Source of the DNA: Rhizobiaceae bacterium
GTDB lineage: Bacteria > Pseudomonadota > Alphaproteobacteria > Rhizobiales > Rhizobiaceae
Reading direction: 5' to 3'
Assembly (NCBI GenBank): GCA_028281105.1
Contig: JANQKQ010000033.1
Span: 1 to 64,000 of the forward strand
Length of the DNA stretch: 64,000 nt
Shown here piece after piece: positions 61,741 through 64,000 of the stretch. A program made the position numbers and the translations under genes. Position 1 is the first letter of the stretch. Every line of letters begins with the position of its first letter. The notes below the pieces were generated by a model. The model worked only from the letters and a program-made list of their open reading frames with translations, had not been told where the DNA came from and did no database searches.

Positions 61741-64000
61741 CTAATTGCGCACGGTTTCGCCACGTTTCATCAGGCCTTCGATGCGCTCTTTGGTTTGCGC
61801 GGTGCGCGCCAGAGCTACGAACGCCTCGCGCTCGGCGGCGAACAGGTCGGCCTCGCCGGCCTCGGTCGGTTTGGCGCCGGCGCCGCCGGTGACGATGCGC
61901 GCCAGCGCCCGCCCGACGGTCACGTCGTGCGGCAGAAGCCTGCCGTCGGCCTCGCCGCGCTCAAGATGCTCGACCATGGCGGCAAAGGTCTCCCCGCCGG
62001 CCAGCTTGAACTTGGGCCGCCTGGGGCGGCGGTAGCCTTCACCCATCTGCGCCAGCGCGGCCAGCCCGGCCTCCACCAGCCGGTCGCGGTTCATGACCTG
62101 CTCGTCGCGGTCGGGCGCGAAATAGGCCAGCTCGGCGGCCAGGTCCGGCGACGATCCGGTCCGGTTGGCGCCGATGTGGGAGAACGTCTTCCAGGCGGCC
62201 TCCTCCCAGCTCCCGGTTCGCGCGCGCCAGCGCCGATAGGTTTCCTTCACGCCGCCGCCGCCGGGTACCAGCCCGACCGCGCATTCGACCAGGCCGAGCA
62301 CTGTGTTGGAATGGGCGACGACCTTGTCGCAATGGGCCAGCACCTCGTAGCCGCCGCCGATCGCAAGTCCCGATGGCGCGCCCACGACCGGCGCCTTGCA
62401 CGTGGCCAGCGCCAGCACCGCATCCTGGAAATCGGCCAGGAAACGGTCGATGCCCTTCCAGTCCTTCGCCTCGATGAACTCGAGGAAGCGTTCCAGGTTG
62501 ACCCCGGCCGAGAAATGCTGTGCGTCGTTGTGAATGAGGATGCCCGGCCCCGGATCGTCGGCGGCCGCGCGCACCATGGCCATGCACTCGGCATCGAGCG
62601 CGTTGGCCTTGGTGTGGAACTCCACCAGCCGCACCCCGCCGTCCAGGTGGAACAGGCTGGCGCCGTCGTTGCCGGCCACCGGCTTGAGCGTGCGCCGCGT
62701 CATGTGGAAGCGAACCACGCCGTCCGGCAGGTCGACCGCACGATAGGCGCCGTCGCCGCGGCGCACGGTAAGCTTCCTGCCTCTGACCCGATAGACCGCG
62801 CCGCCCGCCTCCAGATAGGCGGGAACCGGCCAGCCCTCACGCTTGAGCCTCGCTGCAAACGGGCGCATGCCCAACTCATCGATCATTTCGAACGGGCCGC
62901 GAACCCAGTTGTAGCCGAGCTTCATCGCGTCATCGATGTCCTGCGGGTTGTCGGTCACCGACGGCACCAGGCTCGCCGCATAGGTGAGCACGCGGGCCAG
63001 CACCCGCCAGCAGAACCGGCTCAGCCGGTCATCCCCTTTAGCGAGCGCACCCAACCCCTCGGCTTCGCCGATGGCTGCCAGCTCCGGAGTTGCCTTCATC
63101 CGCGGCCGCCAGCGCGCCGCCTGCAGGTCGAGAGCCAGTCTCTGGCCGTCCTGCCGGCGGTAGAAACCGCCCTTGCCCTTGTTGCCGGTGAAGCCTTGTG
63201 CGGCCAGGAAGTTGATCAGCTCGTTCTCGCCGCCGACCTCGTGGAACGGGTCGCCGGCCGGCAGGATCGCGCGCAGCGAACGCACCACATCGGCCATCAG
63301 ATCGAGGCCGATCAGGTCGTACAAGCCGAACGCGCCGGTCTTGGGAATGCCCATGGGCCGGCCGAACAGCGCGTCCGCTTCTTCAATCTTCACGCCGAGC
63401 TCGGTCGCCTCGTGGATCGCCGCCTGTAGCGCGAACACCCCGACCCGGTTGCCCAGGAAGCCCGGCGTATCGGCGCATCGCACCACGCCTTTGCCCAGCC
63501 GGCGATCGCAGAAGTCGGCCATCGCATCGATCACATCCGGATCGGTGTCGGACCCGGCAACCAGTTCCAGCAGCCGCATGTAGCGCACCGGATTGAAGAA
63601 ATGCGTGATGCAGAAGCGCTGCCTGAGCGCCTTGGGCATCGCCTTCATCAACAGCTTGATGGGTATGGTCGAAGTGTTCGAGGAGACGATCGCGTCGGGC
63701 TTGAGATGCTCCACCATGTCGCGATACAGGGCACGCTTGACGTCGAGCCGCTCGACCACCGCCTCGACCACCCAGTCGCAGCCGGCAATGCGCTCCAGAT
63801 CGTCCTCGATGTTCCCGGCCGTGATGCGTTCGATGTTATCGGGCCGCATCAGCAAGGGCGGGTTCGACTTGGCGATGCGATGGAGCGCGCGGTCTGCAGC
63901 GGCGTTGCGCGCGCCGTCTTCTCCCGCGACGTCCAGCAGCAGCACATCGATCCCGGCGTTGGCCACCTGTGCGGCAATCCCCGAGCCCATGGTGCCGGCG
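61741..64000 (-). CDS. 3-hydroxyacyl-CoA dehydrogenase/enoyl-CoA hydratase fusion, 5' end missing
   Basis: At least 753 residues; the frame is still open at the window edge and the visible N-terminus (AGTMGSGIAAQVANAGIDVLLLDV) is inside the NAD Rossmann motif, so only a few codons are missing. First comes the dehydrogenase NAD domain, with VVEAVVERLDVKRALY and SSNTSTIP, then the C-terminal dehydrogenase domains (TDTPGFLGNRVGVF-like, residues about 185-400). The last 300 residues are a crotonase domain (LIHNDAQHFSAGVNLERFLE, PSGLAIGGGYEVLAHCDKVVA, VPGGGGVKETYRRW). The order dehydrogenase-hydratase is the reverse of E. coli FadB. It performs two steps of fatty-acid beta-oxidation. Confidence 0.93.
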   Translation of the reverse strand, partial: AGTMGSGIAAQVANAGIDVLLLDVAGEDGARNAAADRALHRIAKSNPPLLMRPDNIERITAGNIEDDLERIAGCDWVVEAVVERLDVKRALYRDMVEHLKPDAIVSSNTSTIPIKLLMKAMPKALRQRFCITHFFNPVRYMRLLELVAGSDTDPDVIDAMADFCDRRLGKGVVRCADTPGFLGNRVGVFALQAAIHEATELGVKIEEADALFGRPMGIPKTGAFGLYDLIGLDLMADVVRSLRAILPAGDPFHEVGGENELINFLAAQGFTGNKGKGGFYRRQDGQRLALDLQAARWRPRMKATPELAAIGEAEGLGALAKGDDRLSRFCWRVLARVLTYAASLVPSVTDNPQDIDDAMKLGYNWVRGPFEMIDELGMRPFAARLKREGWPVPAYLEAGGAVYRVRGRKLTVRRGDGAYRAVDLPDGVVRFHMTRRTLKPVAGNDGASLFHLDGGVRLVEFHTKANALDAECMAMVRAAADDPGPGILIHNDAQHFSAGVNLERFLEFIEAKDWKGIDRFLADFQDAVLALATCKAPVVGAPSGLAIGGGYEVLAHCDKVVAHSNTVLGLVECAVGLVPGGGGVKETYRRWRARTGSWEEAAWKTFSHIGANRTGSSPDLAAELAYFAPDRDEQVMNRDRLVEAGLAALAQMGEGYRRPRRPKFKLAGGETFAAMVEHLERGEADGRLLPHDVTVGRALARIVTGGAGAKPTEAGEADLFAAEREAFVALARTAQTKERIEGLMKRGETVRN

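Overview
The window is GC-rich, densely coded chromosomal DNA. The gene content points to an alphaproteobacterium, most likely of the Hyphomicrobiales (Rhizobiales) or a neighbouring order: a B12-dependent ribonucleotide reductase NrdJ, heterotetrameric sarcosine oxidase, DUF1127 and DUF1638 proteins, a 3-hydroxyacyl-CoA dehydrogenase/enoyl-CoA hydratase fusion, and intergenic palindromes of the 'CGTCATCCTCGGG...CCCGAGGATGACG' kind. No species can be named from the sequence alone. There are no phage genes, transposases or CRISPR arrays. One tRNA gene, tRNA-Ala(CGC), is present.

Region 1 (1-10 kb): end of a DUF2799 protein; a secreted HEIGH metalloprotease-like protein carrying four tandem 115-residue four-cysteine repeats; a GFA-family protein; a gene-free stretch of about 1 kb and then nrdJ; a small XRE regulator facing a small membrane protein across two copies of a TGTGACTYATAGT motif; a block of intergenic palindromes with a 150-bp duplication; an L,D-transpeptidase. 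Region 2 (10-18 kb): an M20 peptidase and an oligopeptide-type ABC transporter. Its binding-protein gene is separated from its permease/ATPase genes by an opposing cbiM-like cobalt transporter gene under a clear cobalamin riboswitch.

Region 3 (18-37 kb) is the core. It holds dispersed parts of a corrinoid methyl-transfer system: a homocysteine methyltransferase, an MttB-family methyltransferase, a corrinoid protein, DUF1638, a PF13769 'virulence factor' protein, a MetF-like reductase, a pterin-binding methyltransferase, a RamA-like corrinoid activase and two 4Fe-4S proteins. A Rieske oxygenase is translationally coupled to the activase. Together these look like a split methionine synthase (MetH in pieces) with its repair enzyme, joined to demethylation of a quaternary amine. 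Two near-identical perfect palindromes (ATATAAAGA-NN-TCTTTATAT) sit before the homocysteine methyltransferase and the pterin methyltransferase genes, suggesting one regulon. The partner enzymes carry arginine-rich tails, while the corrinoid protein has a strongly acidic N-terminus. Other genes here are a GST/membrane protein pair divergent from an ArsR/SRPBCC pair, a cysteine-desulfurase-like protein, a patatin-like lipoprotein and two MaoC dehydratases.

Region 4 (37-49 kb): a LysR regulator divergent from DUF1127, a GGDEF-EAL protein, then a branched-chain/urea-amide type ABC transporter operon ending in an amidase. Upstream lie a deacetylase of the histone-deacetylase superfamily and a divergent LysR regulator; an 18-bp motif is shared by both promoter regions. 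Region 5 (49-64 kb): tRNA-Ala, a second oligopeptide-type ABC operon with a strong hairpin after the binding-protein gene, the soxBDAG sarcosine oxidase operon (which yields 5,10-methylene-tetrahydrofolate and so feeds the same one-carbon pool), a glutathione S-transferase, and the 3' part of a beta-oxidation fusion enzyme that runs off the end.

Metabolically the window is a one-carbon/methylated-amine island. Uptake systems and sarcosine oxidase deliver methyl and methylene groups to folate, MetF and the pterin methyltransferase pass them to the corrinoid protein, and the homocysteine methyltransferase makes methionine. Cobalt uptake and B12-dependent NrdJ fit a strongly cobalamin-dependent lifestyle.
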